A stretch of DNA of 64,000 nucleotides from Emergomyces orientalis. Taxonomy: Eukaryota; Ascomycota; Eurotiomycetes; Onygenales; Ajellomycetaceae. The position numbers and the translations under genes are program-made. Location: positions 1 through 64,000 of the forward strand of contig MOWL01000025.1 in the NCBI GenBank assembly GCA_002110485.1, given 5' to 3'. The notes under the pieces are model-generated. The model saw only the letters and a program-made list of their open reading frames with translations. It was not told where the DNA came from and ran no database searches. Shown here in pieces: positions 46,724 to 58,132 of this stretch (position 1 is the first letter of the stretch; every line of letters starts with the position of its first letter).

Positions 46724-49348
46724 TCATATCTCGTGTTGTCGTTGTTGTTCTTTTGCCAGGTCCTGTTCCCGCTCCTGCTTTCGTTCTGGTTGCTGTTCTT
46801 GCTTTCGTCCTGGCTCTCGTGGTTGTAGTTCCAGTTGTTGATTTTTCTGCAACGCCCTCTGAATTTCCCCTTTTCCGTGGTTCAGGCGAACAAGCTCATC
46901 CTTTTCCCTTTTCCTCCAACCCGCCCTCTTATCCACAGGAACTTTGATCACGTCTCTAACTACTTCCGCAGTCGACATATACGCTGCGTGGCCATCTGCC
47001 CACCAACCCATATCCAGCGCATTAGCCTCCCACATCATAATTCCAAAACTTGACCGCGGTTTATAACGCCATGCCGCCTCAGAGTCCCTTGTGATGACCC
47101 AGTGGGCAAATTGCCGTTGGCCGTTCCGCAGTTTACCGGCGGGTTTATACCCTACCAACAACGACATAATGTTATCGCTCCCCAATAGTTGTGAATCGGG
47201 ACTGGGTGGTGCTCTTTTAAGAATGTCAAAACACGGGGCAATATCAGAAACCTTGATCTCGATTCCAGCAATAGCCTTGCCTGCATTTTTAAACCAGTTT
47301 TTCTCAAAGTCATTGCCAGGCGTAGAGACTGTGTTTCGCAGTAGGGAGGATAAGACCATATGCTTCATGTTGTTGCTTACGAGACCCCAGAGACAGGCAT
47401 AGGTCCAAATGACGCGGCAGGAGTTGTAGTATCTAGCCCTCCAGGCGACACTGAAGAGGATTCGGATAGTTTCGTTGTTTAAAGGGAGTCCGGGGAAGTC
47501 GGTGACAAAATTTAAATAAAAGGTGATCGCCCGTGAGTACAGCTTTTTATTAAGATGCAGCGCAAGGCAGTAATTCATGCACTGGACATCCAGCCGTATT
47601 CCCTGTTTCTTGCAGAAATTTATAATGGTATGAGCTGCGTCGAGATCGTCTAAGCGCACAGTAACGCTGAGCATATGTTTTATTGACTCGGTACATATCC
47701 ACGCCCGTCCGTATCTTTTATCCATGACTGCAAAATAATCTTCAACGGACTGACCACTTTCTAAATGCGACGTGAACGAGTCTGGGATGACCCGGTACAT
47801 GAGGCGACGAAGGACACGCTTGTCTTCCAAAAGTCCCTCTCTGCGGAGGCGCGCAACCACTTTCTGCCTGACATTTGATGACAAGATAGTTTCAACAAAA
47901 GCCACCCATTCCAACCCATTTGGTTTAACCCCGCAACGCTTCATCAAGGAGATGAGATAGCGAAATCTGTTAAGGTCATGGTTCGTAGAACAACCCGTGA
48001 GTAAGGCGTTGAAAGTCCTCGTCGTCATCAAGTGCTCAAAATGCGGAAATAGAGACAAAAGCGCTGGTAGATGTTGGGGGTATCGGTAGCAATAGAATAC
48101 GACCGAATTGACCGCTCTGGTAGAAAGAAATTTCTTTGTGTCGGGGTTAGTGAAAAGGTCGCGGATTATATCCATAATGACGTCGCGGTTTAGCTCTCCA
48201 TCCGGATACAGGAAGCTATGAACAGGGCTTGAAAAGGCGAGGTTTGTTATTGATTCTAGATAGCCGGCAAAGTTTCTGATAGTCCACCTATCGGGTCTTG
48301 GGACACCATCTGCCCGGATGGGTTCTCTTGATCTTTTTCCTTGAGACATTAACGGCACATTATGTGTCCAGACTGATCGAATTCTCGGAACCTCGATGTT
48401 GTGTCTCTGTTTCCATTCATGTCCGGCTACAAAGGGGGGCAGAGATTCAGGCACTATCCCTCTGGCAGCATAAAATGCTTCGATATCCGCTTTAATCTCT
48501 TCCTCGGCCAATCTAACTGCTTCCGGAGAACCTGTGAGTACCACCTTGCGCTTCGTATCTCCAGAATTGGGTTCCCGTGGCAGTACGTGGAGACGGCACC
48601 CGCTCAACACTGTGATATCCCACACATTCTCCCTCTCATCACCAGCCAGAGCGACGACATCCATTTCGGACAGGTATATGGTTTTGGCATTCGCTGGAGC
48701 GGGTTTAACCCCCGTGGCGCGTCTCAGGTCCATGATCTCATCCATTATATCCATCCATTCCATATATAGATGATTTTGCTTTAATGGTGGCTTACGTCCC
48801 AGTTCACGCTGCAGTTGCTTCCTCCACCACTGTCCAGCGCGAACTCGCCGGACTACACCACGCCTATCGGGTCCAATAGCATCAACTATTTTATATACGT
48901 CCGTAGGTTGCTCGGGGCTTGCCGCAGAGCTTAAGCTACTGGGAGAAGGACGAGTGTCGTGGGCCTTGGGTGCTTCCACATCCGTTTCCCGCGAATCTCC
49001 CCGGCGACCATGATTCCTTAATTCTTCAGGTTGCGAAGAATTTGAAACATTCGACGCTGTGGGAGCGGAGCTAGACGTTAACGACGGAGCAGTATATTGT
49101 CTCGAAGTAGGGTGAGGGTGAGGGCTGGTGTGTCTGTAGCAATTGGATGTTGATCCTTTAAATCGGTTATTGCCCACCGCTAGAGGGCACCGAGAGGACC
49201 GCACATATCTCTCTTGGGACAGCGTAGAGAAGAACTCGCACGGGTATAAGAAAGGCAGAAAAAGCTCATTGCGGGAAGCGGTAGCATGGTCGACGGGAGC
49301 TTGAAAGAAAGACACCCGTCTCAAGCCATGGCGGGTGCCAGAGAGCAT
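46724..49348 (-). CDS. KH-like plus pentatricopeptide mitochondrial-type protein
   Basis: A single exon of 874 aa from ATG 49348 (MLSGTRHGLRRVSFFQ). The first 60 residues are Arg/Ser/Phe-rich and almost free of acidic residues, like a mitochondrial targeting sequence. A Ser/Pro-rich linker (about 60-150) follows. Residues about 215-300 resemble a KH fold (IYLSEMDVVALAGDE, ITVLSGCRLHVLPRE, KVVLTGSPEAVRLAEEEI), with GDER at the place of the GxxG loop. From about 390 to 720 come helical repeats of PPR type (NALLTGCSTNHDLNRFRYLI, CGVKPNGLEW, DLDAAHTIINFCKKQGIRLD, CMNYCLALHLNKKLYSRAIT). The C-terminal 40 residues are Gln/Glu/Arg-rich. Expected role: RNA binding in mitochondrial gene expression; the target is unknown and I cannot name a yeast ortholog. 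Fungal PPR proteins often act on one specific mitochondrial mRNA. Confidence 0.8.
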   Translation of the reverse strand: MLSGTRHGLRRVSFFQAPVDHATASRNELFLPFLYPCEFFSTLSQERYVRSSRCPLAVGNNRFKGSTSNCYRHTSPHPHPTSRQYTAPSLTSSSAPTASNVSNSSQPEELRNHGRRGDSRETDVEAPKAHDTRPSPSSLSSAASPEQPTDVYKIVDAIGPDRRGVVRRVRAGQWWRKQLQRELGRKPPLKQNHLYMEWMDIMDEIMDLRRATGVKPAPANAKTIYLSEMDVVALAGDERENVWDITVLSGCRLHVLPREPNSGDTKRKVVLTGSPEAVRLAEEEIKADIEAFYAARGIVPESLPPFVAGHEWKQRHNIEVPRIRSVWTHNVPLMSQGKRSREPIRADGVPRPDRWTIRNFAGYLESITNLAFSSPVHSFLYPDGELNRDVIMDIIRDLFTNPDTKKFLSTRAVNSVVFYCYRYPQHLPALLSLFPHFEHLMTTRTFNALLTGCSTNHDLNRFRYLISLMKRCGVKPNGLEWVAFVETILSSNVRQKVVARLRREGLLEDKRVLRRLMYRVIPDSFTSHLESGQSVEDYFAVMDKRYGRAWICTESIKHMLSVTVRLDDLDAAHTIINFCKKQGIRLDVQCMNYCLALHLNKKLYSRAITFYLNFVTDFPGLPLNNETIRILFSVAWRARYYNSCRVIWTYACLWGLVSNNMKHMVLSSLLRNTVSTPGNDFEKNWFKNAGKAIAGIEIKVSDIAPCFDILKRAPPSPDSQLLGSDNIMSLLVGYKPAGKLRNGQRQFAHWVITRDSEAAWRYKPRSSFGIMMWEANALDMGWWADGHAAYMSTAEVVRDVIKVPVDKRAGWRKREKDELVRLNHGKGEIQRALQKNQQLELQPREPGRKQEQQPERKQEREQDLAKEQQRQHEI

Positions 49349-49878
49349 TGAACTCAAAAGCCCAGGTGATCCCCGGCGTGCGGTTCGTGACTTCGCGGGG
49401 GCTTAATAACTATATCATATTAATGTTTCTTTCTGATATCTATTTGCAGATGTTTCGTTCGGTTTGAATATTTTGGATCGCTCGCTGGAGGATTTCTGAT
49501 TCGCCTAAAGTTAACTACTTGTTCGAGGTGCACAAATGCCAGGGAAAGTTTAGGCGAAAATAACAACCACGTGATTTTACATCGCTCAGTGTTGTAATGA
49601 CCCAGCATTGGAGACAATGAAAGGATATATCTTAAAAGGAGATTTGGAACAGGTTGCTTCCATGAAAAAAATGGAAAAAAAAAAAAAAAAAAAAAAAAAA
49701 AAGCCATCTAGTTAACGCCTACAACGCACTCTGCGAACGTAGTCTGATTGACAGTGTTTAAACTAGCACGTATGGTCGGGTATCACATACGGGAAAGGAA
49801 ATGGTTGCTAGCGCCTTTAAAACTCCCTAAACTAAATCATTACGCTGGTAATAGTCTCCCGTATTTCTAACCTCCGCT
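49349..49878. other. PPR promoter and upstream gene's 3' flank
   Basis: Contains the promoter of the KH-PPR gene and the 3' end of the dysferlin-domain gene. A 28-base A-run lies at 49675-49702. Confidence 0.55.
49675..49702. repeat. poly-A homopolymer
   Basis: Twenty-eight consecutive A on the plus strand, between two minus-strand genes. Confidence 0.9.
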
Positions 49879-51363
49879 CTATTCCATATCCGTGATACTG
49901 CGCACAACTGCCTTTCCTTTGGACCTTCTAGGAGATTGATCAGCCGGTTCGCCCCCTTCTCTGCCAGTAAAACCATGTCCCCCCGGCTTAGCCAGCGCCT
50001 TGTCATCGCTCTCGCTCCAGAATTGCAATCCCCTCAAGTGAGGGTCCTCAAGGACCTTGGCAAGGTTATCTCGTCTTAGTTTCTGAATGCCTTCAGAAGT
50101 CGCAGGGATGCTCTCAATAGTCTGTCGCATGTAGTCCACCAGCTGGCGGCGAGAGGTATGGTATATAAAAATGGATAAAATCTCGGGCATCTGCAAATAG
50201 AAGGTTAATACCTATGTCAATACGTTCGAAAAAAAACAAAGGACTTCAATCCGCAAGGAAGGCAGCAGAAAAACACTAGGTAACTCGACACTTACCTTTT
50301 CCGAAAGTAAACTTAATTCCTCGTCTGCATATTTCACAAAATGCTGAACGGCAAGGATCTTATCCCTATCCAACGCAGCCCCCTTCATCGCACTTAAAAG
50401 CGTACTGATATTGGTGATATCTTCAGGCAAAATGTCCTCCGCTCTCGCACCAGCGGTCGAAATGGTCGCACGACTTACTGGCCGACTCTCAGGATCAGCA
50501 CTCAGTGCCCGACACGAACTCACAGTAAAATAATCTCCATTTAACGCGTGCGCCTTTCCTAGCACGGCCTCCTCCCCAGGGCCAATGTACATCTTCTTAA
50601 CTCTTTTCCTCAGCCATCGTCTGCGTCGTACAAAGCAGTGATACCACGGATGCGTTCCATGCCATGCAAACCGCGATGAGAAGGAAAACGAATACTGCCA
50701 CCCAGCCTCGTCAACGTCGTAAGACATATCGATATACCACGTATCCCACTCCCACTCCCAGCTAGGGTCAGGCACCTGCGCATTGGCAATGTTGACGGGG
50801 CTAACCTCGAGGTTGCGGGTGAGCCAGGCTGCCGGATCAAGATTCAAGAGGGACTTTGCTGAGTATAGAGGAATCCCGAAAAACCACCACCCCCGCTGAT
50901 TCTCGTACAAAACGTCAATCTCGCTGCTTTCGCTAGTCCCAGGGTGTTGTGGAACTTGTGAAGGTGCAGGTACCAGCTCTGATGAGTCATCAGCAGCTTC
51001 TTCGGTGAGAGTTTGTTTACCAAGTTTTGTAGTATGGTCTCTGGAAAGCTGGTGTTCTATTCCTATATCGGTAGAACCCTGCTGAGACAACGATGCCTCC
51101 CAGCTATGCCGGCCCTCGCTCTCACCGCCGATGGAATCGTTGCCATCGCCGTTACTGTATCGATTCTGTTGAAATTTTGCATATTTCCTCCGTGCTAGGC
51201 TATCCTTCACGGAGCCCTTTGTCAACTTCTTCGCTAACGTCGTAGCCGCGCGTGGACCGGCCGAAGGGCTTGGCTCCAGGCACTCGTTCCGGGAGGGCGT
51301 GTGCTCGATTGTAGTTGTCGTGGAAGTCTTGTCGACAAGAGAAATGCCTGGTATAGTCGACAT
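49879..51363 (-). CDS. dysferlin/peroxin-domain protein, SPO73/MUG65-like
   Basis: Exons 50296-51363 and 49879-50190 encode 459 aa; the 105-nt intron (GTAAGT, TTAAC branch, TGCAG) is phase 0. The first 150 residues are low-complexity Ser/Thr-rich. Residues about 152-181 (YENQRGWWFFGIPLYSAKSL) and 201-230 (WEWEWDTWYIDMSYDVDEAG) form the DysFN-type module, and 234-256 (WHGTHPWYHCFVRRRRW) the DysFC-type motif. The VRRRRWLRKRVK end is characteristic. This combination is found in Pex24/Pex30-type peroxins, Spo73 and MUG65. The absence of an N-terminal membrane reticulon-like domain favours the Spo73/MUG65 group, which acts in membrane expansion or prospore membrane growth; in moulds the role is uncertain. 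A helical segment (about 345-400) ends with a basic tail. It is divergent with MIS14 across 598 bp. Confidence 0.85.
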
Positions 51364-51961
51364 TGAGATTTATCCGGGAAAATAGGTTAAGGACGCGAAC
51401 CAAAATATGCTAGGCGGTGAATTTTATAGCGAGGATTACGAGTGAGTGTAGTAAACCTAAAGAGGAAGCGCTGAGCCTGAACTCATTACCATACTTGCGG
51501 CGAATTCCACGGTATGGAGCAGTCGCGGGCTGCTATGAGAGCTCCATCAACATCATCTATCAGCACGAGAAAAGTCAGAAGATCCCTAAAGAGGCTTTGA
51601 ATATAAGTATATATTCAGAGTTTCTCCTTCTCCTCGTCATCCTTAGCCTTTGTCTGCCGTTTGATGCTAGAAATGTGATGTGATGTTTATTCCCAAATTT
51701 ATTTAGTTTTCCAAGTTTCCCAGTTCCAATTATGACATCGACACTGCATGGGCGCTAAACTAGATCGGGCACGTATATAAACACCGCGATCAAATCGGTA
51801 TCTCAAATCTATCAACAACCAACCCAAATATCAAACATTGGATTGACATCAATCAATACATTTCACCTCTACGAAAATAAAAGCCCACTAAAAAAGGGGC
51901 CACACGTCCAACCAAAGAAGAGAACAGAAACGAAACAGTAAGAAAAACAGTCACAAACACC
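51364..51961. promoter_or_regulatory. divergent SPO73-like/MIS14 promoter
   Basis: A 598-base intergenic region between two start codons pointing apart, so it carries both promoters. A/C-rich immediately before the MIS14 ATG (ACACCATGG). Confidence 0.6.
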
Positions 51962-52900
51962 ATGGAAACACCCCACCACCGCAAAATCGAACTCCAATCC
52001 CCCGCCGACCTCTCCTATCTCTACACAAACACCGTCGCGCTCTCCCGCCAAAAACTAGACCTCCACTTCCCTCCCTCTGCCAATCCCAGTGCCAATACAA
52101 ACCCCAACAATGCCTCCAACCCGCAAGACCACGCCTCAAACCCAGACTCAGACTCAGACCCCATGAAATCCCACGTCCGCGCCCTCGTCGACGAATTTAT
52201 TCACAAGACCTTCCTCACAGCTTGCCCTTCCATAAGCATCAACGGGCTCTCACCAGCAGATGCCACAAGCAGCAGTAATAATGCAGATGCAGACCCCCTT
52301 TCCTTCCTACACGTACGCGAAGCTGTCGAGTACGAGCCGTACGATACGGCATTGGCAGCGCGTGTTGCTAGTCTATACGCGCAGTTGGAGTCGTTGACGA
52401 CGACTGTGGCACAGCTGAGGCGTGATGCGCCGGGGAAGGCGGCGAGCGCGTATGCGGAGGCGCTGAAAGGGGTGTTGAAAGAGGAGGACGAAGACGGGGC
52501 GGAAGGCGATGGGGAAGGTGATGAGGGGGATGTGGATATGAAAGATGTAAATGGGGGGGACGGTGAGACGACACAGGTACAACGACGTACGCGGAGGCGG
52601 AATTACAATAGCAAGAAAGAAGATTTCACATTGCGTGTTCCCTTTGGAAATACGGAGGGGGCGAAGAGGAGGTGGGTGGAAGGTGGGGTTGGGGAGGTGT
52701 ATGCGGAGGCGTTGAGGACGTTGGTGAGGCTGCAGGGTGAATCGAATGGGGATGGGAATGTGCATGATGGCGATAATAGCGACGATGGTGGTGACGAGGA
52801 TGGGGACGTGAATGGTGATGGTGGCCAGCGCGGACTGGCGACGACGGTGGGCAAGGTTGAGAGGGCGAGGAGAGCGGCGGAAGTGGTGGAGAAGTTATGA
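51962..52900 (+). CDS. MIS14: kinetochore protein Mis14/Nsl1 (MIND complex)
   Basis: A single exon of 312 aa with its start in ACACCATGGAA. The N-terminus HRKIELQSPADLSYLYTNTV is the Mis14 family signature. Residues about 67-88 (HVRALVDEFIHKTFLTACPS) and 118-165 (EPYDTALAARVASLYAQLES, TTTVAQLRRDAPGKAASAYA) are helical, as expected for the four-subunit coiled Mis12 (MIND) complex linking the inner kinetochore to Ndc80. An acidic low-complexity stretch (about 172-198, EEDEDGAEGDGEGDEGDVDM) and an Asp/Gly-rich block near 262-283 are variable insertions. The C-terminal part (LATTVGKVERARRAAEVVEK) may be the Ndc80/Spc105-binding helix. The GC-rich third positions change visibly after about 52340, where Gly/Asp/Val codons dominate. 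Confidence 0.85.
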   Translation: METPHHRKIELQSPADLSYLYTNTVALSRQKLDLHFPPSANPSANTNPNNASNPQDHASNPDSDSDPMKSHVRALVDEFIHKTFLTACPSISINGLSPADATSSSNNADADPLSFLHVREAVEYEPYDTALAARVASLYAQLESLTTTVAQLRRDAPGKAASAYAEALKGVLKEEDEDGAEGDGEGDEGDVDMKDVNGGDGETTQVQRRTRRRNYNSKKEDFTLRVPFGNTEGAKRRWVEGGVGEVYAEALRTLVRLQGESNGDGNVHDGDNSDDGGDEDGDVNGDGGQRGLATTVGKVERARRAAEVVEKL

Positions 52901-53921
52901 GACCAAAGATGATAAGATGGTTTTGTCTATTTCTAAGGTCGATTCTCTCTAGAGGCGTATTTGGTTTCTTCTCAATGGCGGGATTTTGGGATTGGGATCT
53001 GGAGGTTGGGATTGGTTGTTTCATATGGGAAATGGGATGGATATTGATATATTTTCTGGCGTTTTGCGAAAGATACCTTACGATGAATTACCACGTACAT
53101 ACTTGTTGTTACTTTATATATAATTATTTCCAAAATCGTATTAGGCACTTAGATATCATCGAGTAATGCTCACCCTTGACACTCATCAGATATTCTTTTA
53201 TGAAACCGGAACCAGAGGATATACATTCCGTTGTCTTCCCATTTTTCTCCGTTTATTTTTCTCCTCTTCAGAGATTTCTGTTGACCTACTTAGGAGAAAG
53301 CTCGTAGGTATAGAGGAGGAAATAAATAATGATCTCATTTAAGTGACCAGCCCATTGGTTGGGGCAGATATATGCATAGAAGAGGGCCTGTCCAGGGGGG
53401 AAAAGAAAGGGGATGGAGATGGGGGAAAAATCGTCTCCGTAAAAATGGGCATGTAACTAATCATGAGAAATGGGATTTTCGGGGATGGAATTATTTAGCA
53501 GAATAAGTCAGGCCTCAGAGAAAGATGCCACCTCGAAAGAATAGAGCAAGCCAAACACATACGAAACGAAAGCTGATATATTTCGTCTCTATAAGATAAA
53601 ACGGGAAACCAGGAATATCTGGATGGTTTAGCATAGAAACACTTCGAAAGCAAGTAACTGTAGATATATATATTGTTTATATATGTATATTAAATTTCTC
53701 CTCTTCATCGGAGATGTAGACAGGAATATATTCGAAAAGGGGATTTTAAAAAAGTAGGAGCAATGACACTTCAGAAAGAAATTATTTGCCATGAAGTAAA
53801 TAACGAGGCACCCACACACTCTCCCTTTATATCAATCAAAAAAAGAAAGGGATACACACAGCAAATGACAGCAGAAATACACACTCAAAAAGAAAATATA
53901 AAAAAGCAAGAAAAAAAAATC
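52901..53921. other. convergent 3' flanks of MIS14 and SEC14
   Basis: AT-rich; no gene seen. This is the terminator side of both genes. Confidence 0.55.
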
Positions 53922-55405
53922 CTACGCAGTCACCTCCCCATTGCTCTGTTGCTTAACGGCATCCTTCTCCTTCTTCTCCGTCTCCTTCTGAATCGTTGCC
54001 GCTGCCACAGCGGCCTCTTTCTTCTCCACCTCCTCCTCCCTATTCTCCTTCTTCGCCTCATTCTCCTTATCAGCCTCCTTCACCACATCGTCCGCCTTCT
54101 TTGCCCACTTGGGCTCCTTCGCCCACTCCTTCTCTTGCCAGGGACCCATGTCACTTAGCTCACAGCCACCCTCACACTCACACTCCCCACCAAATTCCTT
54201 GGGCAGATTCTCCTTGGGGACCTGCGCCAACAACTCCGCCTCATACCCACTCCCCAACACATGAATCTTCTGCACGGTAACAGGGTCCAAGAACCCCTTG
54301 ACGACACTAAAGACACTGGAGAACCCCCAGGGGGCGTTGATGAGGTATAGTTTCCCTAGACGTTCCGGGTAGTAGTTTTGCGAGATGGCGGAGGCCTGTT
54401 TGACGTAGCCGTAGACGGAGGGGACGCGGGTGATGCCCACGCCCTTGAGGTCCATGATTGAGCAGCAGGTTTCGAGTAGCCTGCCGGCCTTGCGTGAGCA
54501 GGCAGGTAGGCGGGGGTCAGCGAGCTTTTCGTATTCGCAGACTAGGTTTTTCAGCATGCGATCGCCCGTGGTTATTTTGTACATGGCGTTTAAATCGATG
54601 TTGCCGAGTTTCTCGATGTAGACGGGGCGGCCATCCTAGATTCGTAAGAAAGATCAGTTAGGGGTTTGTCCCCCCTGCTCTGGTAGTTTGATATCTCCCA
54701 TTCTTCTATCCTCCCGGTAGACGCCGGTTTTGGGTGGGGGGGGGGGGGGGTTTGATTAAAACGCACCTTGTCCGTCTTATGATAGTATTGCGGATAATAC
54801 TCAAACACCTGGGGTTTCTCTGGATACTCGAACGTATTCACGAGATCATCTGTGCCAAACTCCTTCCGCCATTTCTCACACTCGACAAACCTGCAATCAA
54901 AGAAAAGATAATCGTCAGTTATGTCACATACCCCCCCCCCCCCCCCTTCAACTCTCCGCCTATTTTTTCCCCTTCCACTTTCACTTCCACTTTCACTTCC
55001 ACTTTCACTTCCAATTCCACTTCCAATTCCAATTCCAATTCCAATTCCAATTCCACTTCCCATCCCCATCCTACCCTCTCCCTAAGACCCACACCATTCC
55101 CAATAACACTCAAGGGCATATGAGGAGAGGTAAAAGAAGAGAGAGAAAAAATATACTTACATAAGCTTCGCCGCCTCAACATCAAACTTCCTCGCGCGCA
55201 GGAATCTCAGCAGTGTCAGAGTATCCAGACGCTCAGTGTAGCCTAGTTGCTCCAGCATGGTCCGCAGCTGGTAGACCTGCGCATCCTGCTCCGGGGTGGT
55301 GTGGCCTGGGTGGCCTGATTTGGCGTCGGGAGCGGTGGTTGGGAAGTCATAGTCGTCGTGCTTAGGGTCGAGGGTGAGGGGGTGGGAGGGGGGTGTGGCG
55401 GTCAT
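53922..55405 (-). CDS. SEC14: Sec14 phosphatidylinositol/phosphatidylcholine transfer protein
   Basis: Exons 55161-55405, 54767-54890 and 53922-54635 give 360 aa. Introns of 270 and 131 nt fit (GTAAGT...TGCAG, phase 2; GTGCGT...CTAG, phase 0). The start is ATG 55405 (MTATPPSHPL). Residues about 45-80 form the CRAL-TRIO N-terminal helices (QVYQLRTMLEQLGYTERLDT, LLRFLRARKFDVEAAKLM). The lipid-binding fold follows, with FEYYPQYYHKTDKDGRPVYIE, NLVCEYEKLADPRLPACSRK, SIMDLKGVGITRV, YYPERLGKLYLINAPWGFSS and LPKEFGGECECEGGC. Sec14 exchanges PI and PC to sustain PI4P and Golgi-derived vesicle traffic. The C-terminal 85 residues (ending EKKEKDAVKQQSNGEVTA) are a Lys/Glu-rich tail beyond the yeast length (304 aa). 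The extended Pro/Ser-rich leader before the ATG is not coding by conservation. Confidence 0.95.
54891..55160 (-). repeat. hexanucleotide repeat and poly-C in SEC14 intron 1
   Basis: The intron carries an imperfect TTCACTTCCA/TTCCAATTCC array at about 54973-55062 on the plus strand and a C-run (54933-54948). Intron 1 is the longest confirmed intron in the window. Confidence 0.8.
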
Positions 55406-58132
55406 TGTTGCTGGTTGTTGGCCTTTCTTTTCCTTTACTTTTATTTTTATTTTTATTTTTATTTTTATTTTTATGTCTCTCTGCTGGAAGTTCCGAAGGT
55501 TGGAGGGGGTGGAGGTTTTGTGAGGAGGTTTTGAGGGTTGGAGTATTTGGATAAGAATAAGGATAAATAGGCGGTGCGACGAGGGGAGAGCGAGAGCGAA
55601 AGAGAAAGAGTTGTTTAAATCGAGGTGGTGGTGGTGTAGGTGGTGTATGTGGCGTGGGTTGTTGGGTTTGTTTTGACGGCGGAGATATTCAAATGACAAG
55701 AGAAAGAGGCGAAGAGAGAGACAAGACAGAAGAAAAGCAGAAAAAGCAATTCCAAGCTATATATTTTGTTTTGCTAAACGATGCAGCGTCCGCCTCCCCT
55801 TTTATATATATATGTAAGGATTTCTCCTTTTGCTGTTTCTGGTTCTGTTTTATCTTCTATTGCTATCTCTGTTTATCTATTGATTTATTTTTTATTCTCA
55901 CAGGGCGGATTGAGCTCTGTTGTATATTAATTGTTGGTCCCGGGCTTGTTGTGAAGTTGGCTAGAGAGTTGTATTTTGTTGTTGGTGGGGAATGAATGGG
56001 GAGAAGTTGAGGGCCAGAACAGAGGGGCTGGCTCTTTTACCTCTTATTAGGGACTAAAATACTCCTTACTACCCTTTGATAGAGAATAGATTTAAAAAAC
56101 AAATAAAGAAAAAGTAGATTTATATTCAAAACAAGGATATGTTTCTTTCTTGAGAAATTCTAACTATAGTTAATGAAGTTAATATCATCTCATGGTCAGT
56201 TTTTCACCTGTCTGGTTGGGATGTTGGGCTGGGCTCTCTTTTCAGCAGTGGAACTCGTTGTGGCGCGCTGGATGAAACCCAAGAAAGGGGGACAAGGAAA
56301 GGAGGGTTACTTTGCGGCTGTTTTTTTTTTCTCCCCTCCAAACAAAACGCTTTAGAACAACATGCATCGATGAATTGGCAGATGTGCCAGCTCCTTATCT
56401 TTAACATCCGTTACCAAGCTTGCTGTAAAAAACAATAGAAATAAAGAGCAAATACTCAATTAACTATCTGCAAGGTGCGGAGAAAAGTAAATATTTAGTT
56501 GAAACAAAATAATTACCGGCTAAAGGGATTTATTTGTATTTTTTTTTTATCAGTGTATGTATGTATGGTCAATATAATAATAAAATAATAAAATAGTAAA
56601 AAATTTAAAAGAAGAAAAAAAAAGAGAGGACAACTATAAAACGCCTTGCAGGAAACTGATAGGCTGGCTACTAACTAACTAGCTGACAGACCAGCGAAAA
56701 AGAAAAAAAAAAAAAGATACACGCGCCTCTCTCTCTCCCTACCGGCTGTATAATAATAGGCCGCAAGATAATTGGGATCAAACATGGTAATAATATTACA
56801 GCAAAAAAGAACACAGAAAAGATAAGATTAAAAATAGAATGGCGGGAAAAGAGAATGATAAGAAAAGAAAGCCAAAAAATGAGAGGAAAAGGGATAAAGA
56901 ATGAATAATTATGAAGGTTTTTTTATAGGAGAAAAAAAAAAGATCTTTGATACGGGATATAAAAGCAGATTGGAGAGAAATACGACAGCTTGCTTGGCTG
57001 GAAATGAAATGGTAACGATAAAAACAACAAACAAACAAATCAGGAGCGCGTTTGGGGAGGGGAATAAAAACTGGGGGAGTAGCATGCATAATCTGCAGGA
57101 CGCAAAGGACAGGCAAAGGCACCGAATTGAAAAGAAAAAATAAATAAAAAAAATAGGGGCGGATGGCAACGCGTATATTAAACTAAGAGGTGAAAAAGGA
57201 GGAGTGGGGACGATATGGCATACGGGTGGGGGACTGTATTATCCTTCCAGAGGAATAAAACAGACATTTCCGCCTTTCCGCCTCCGTAGGTATATGGTAT
57301 GTGTGTGTGCGTGGGCGGGTGTGGAGAAGACATGTATTTCGTTATATTCGTTCCCCAAAAGGATACCGTTCCATCCGAACAAGTAAACCGAGCATGGTGT
57401 CAGAAAAACAATGATTCGGTTTTCGGGATGGACTTTTTTTTCTTCTTCGGAAATCTGGCCTTGGGAGGGGAGAAACGGGGAGGGGGGATTGTCATGTCAA
57501 ATGTTCGCATGTTCAACTGATCAAAATGTTCAAAATAATAAACTGGGGGAGCATAACCAGGGATCAAGAGGGTAAGATAAAGCAAAAAAGAAAAAAAAAA
57601 CGAGAAGAAGGGGATATCAATGATCATAGTAGGGGGGAAACATGAGCAACCACGCAAACAAGAAAAAAAAGATAAAAAAGAGAAAAGAAAACAAGGCGTT
57701 TAAGTTAAGGTCAAGCAAAAGAAACACGAGACGCCGAATCCGTTTTTAACTCCGGAAAAATAAAAATAATAAAAATATGAAATCGTCGACCCATTTCGTT
57801 GCCTCAAGGTTGGTGTAAAGAAAAAGATATGGAATAATCCCTTTCGTCAAGCTCATATTCCTCTCCATTCGGAAGGTTTCGAGGCCGGAAGCAGAGCATA
57901 TATGTATGTATGGATGGATGGATGGATGGGATATGGTTCTTGTTGCACCCCCTCCTTATTTTTTCGCATTTCGTTTTCCTTTTTCTCATCAAGATATTAA
58001 TCCCTTACGACCGTTGAAATAAAAGGGCGGGGGAAAACCAAAAGGAGGTGTAAAAACTATAAAACATTATAGCAAGCCGTTTTTTTCTTTTTGCACCTCC
58101 TTTTTACTTTTTGGTTTATTTTTGTTATTTTT
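55406..58132. other. 2.7-kb SEC14 promoter and RasGAP 3' flank
   Basis: Both neighbours are on the minus strand. Apart from the SEC14 leader repeats it holds A-rich segments (about 56560-56640, 57660-57780). No coding frame of natural composition is visible, so noncoding or UTR. Confidence 0.5.
55435..55474. repeat. (TTTTTA)n repeat upstream of SEC14 start
   Basis: Six to seven units of TTATTTT on the plus strand lie 30-70 bases upstream of the SEC14 ATG, so in the 5' leader of the minus-strand gene the transcript reads A-rich there. Confidence 0.85.

Noticed and set aside
49349..49357. start of the KH-PPR gene nine bases upstream
   Set aside because: The codon at 49357 is TTG; the first ATG in frame is at 49348.
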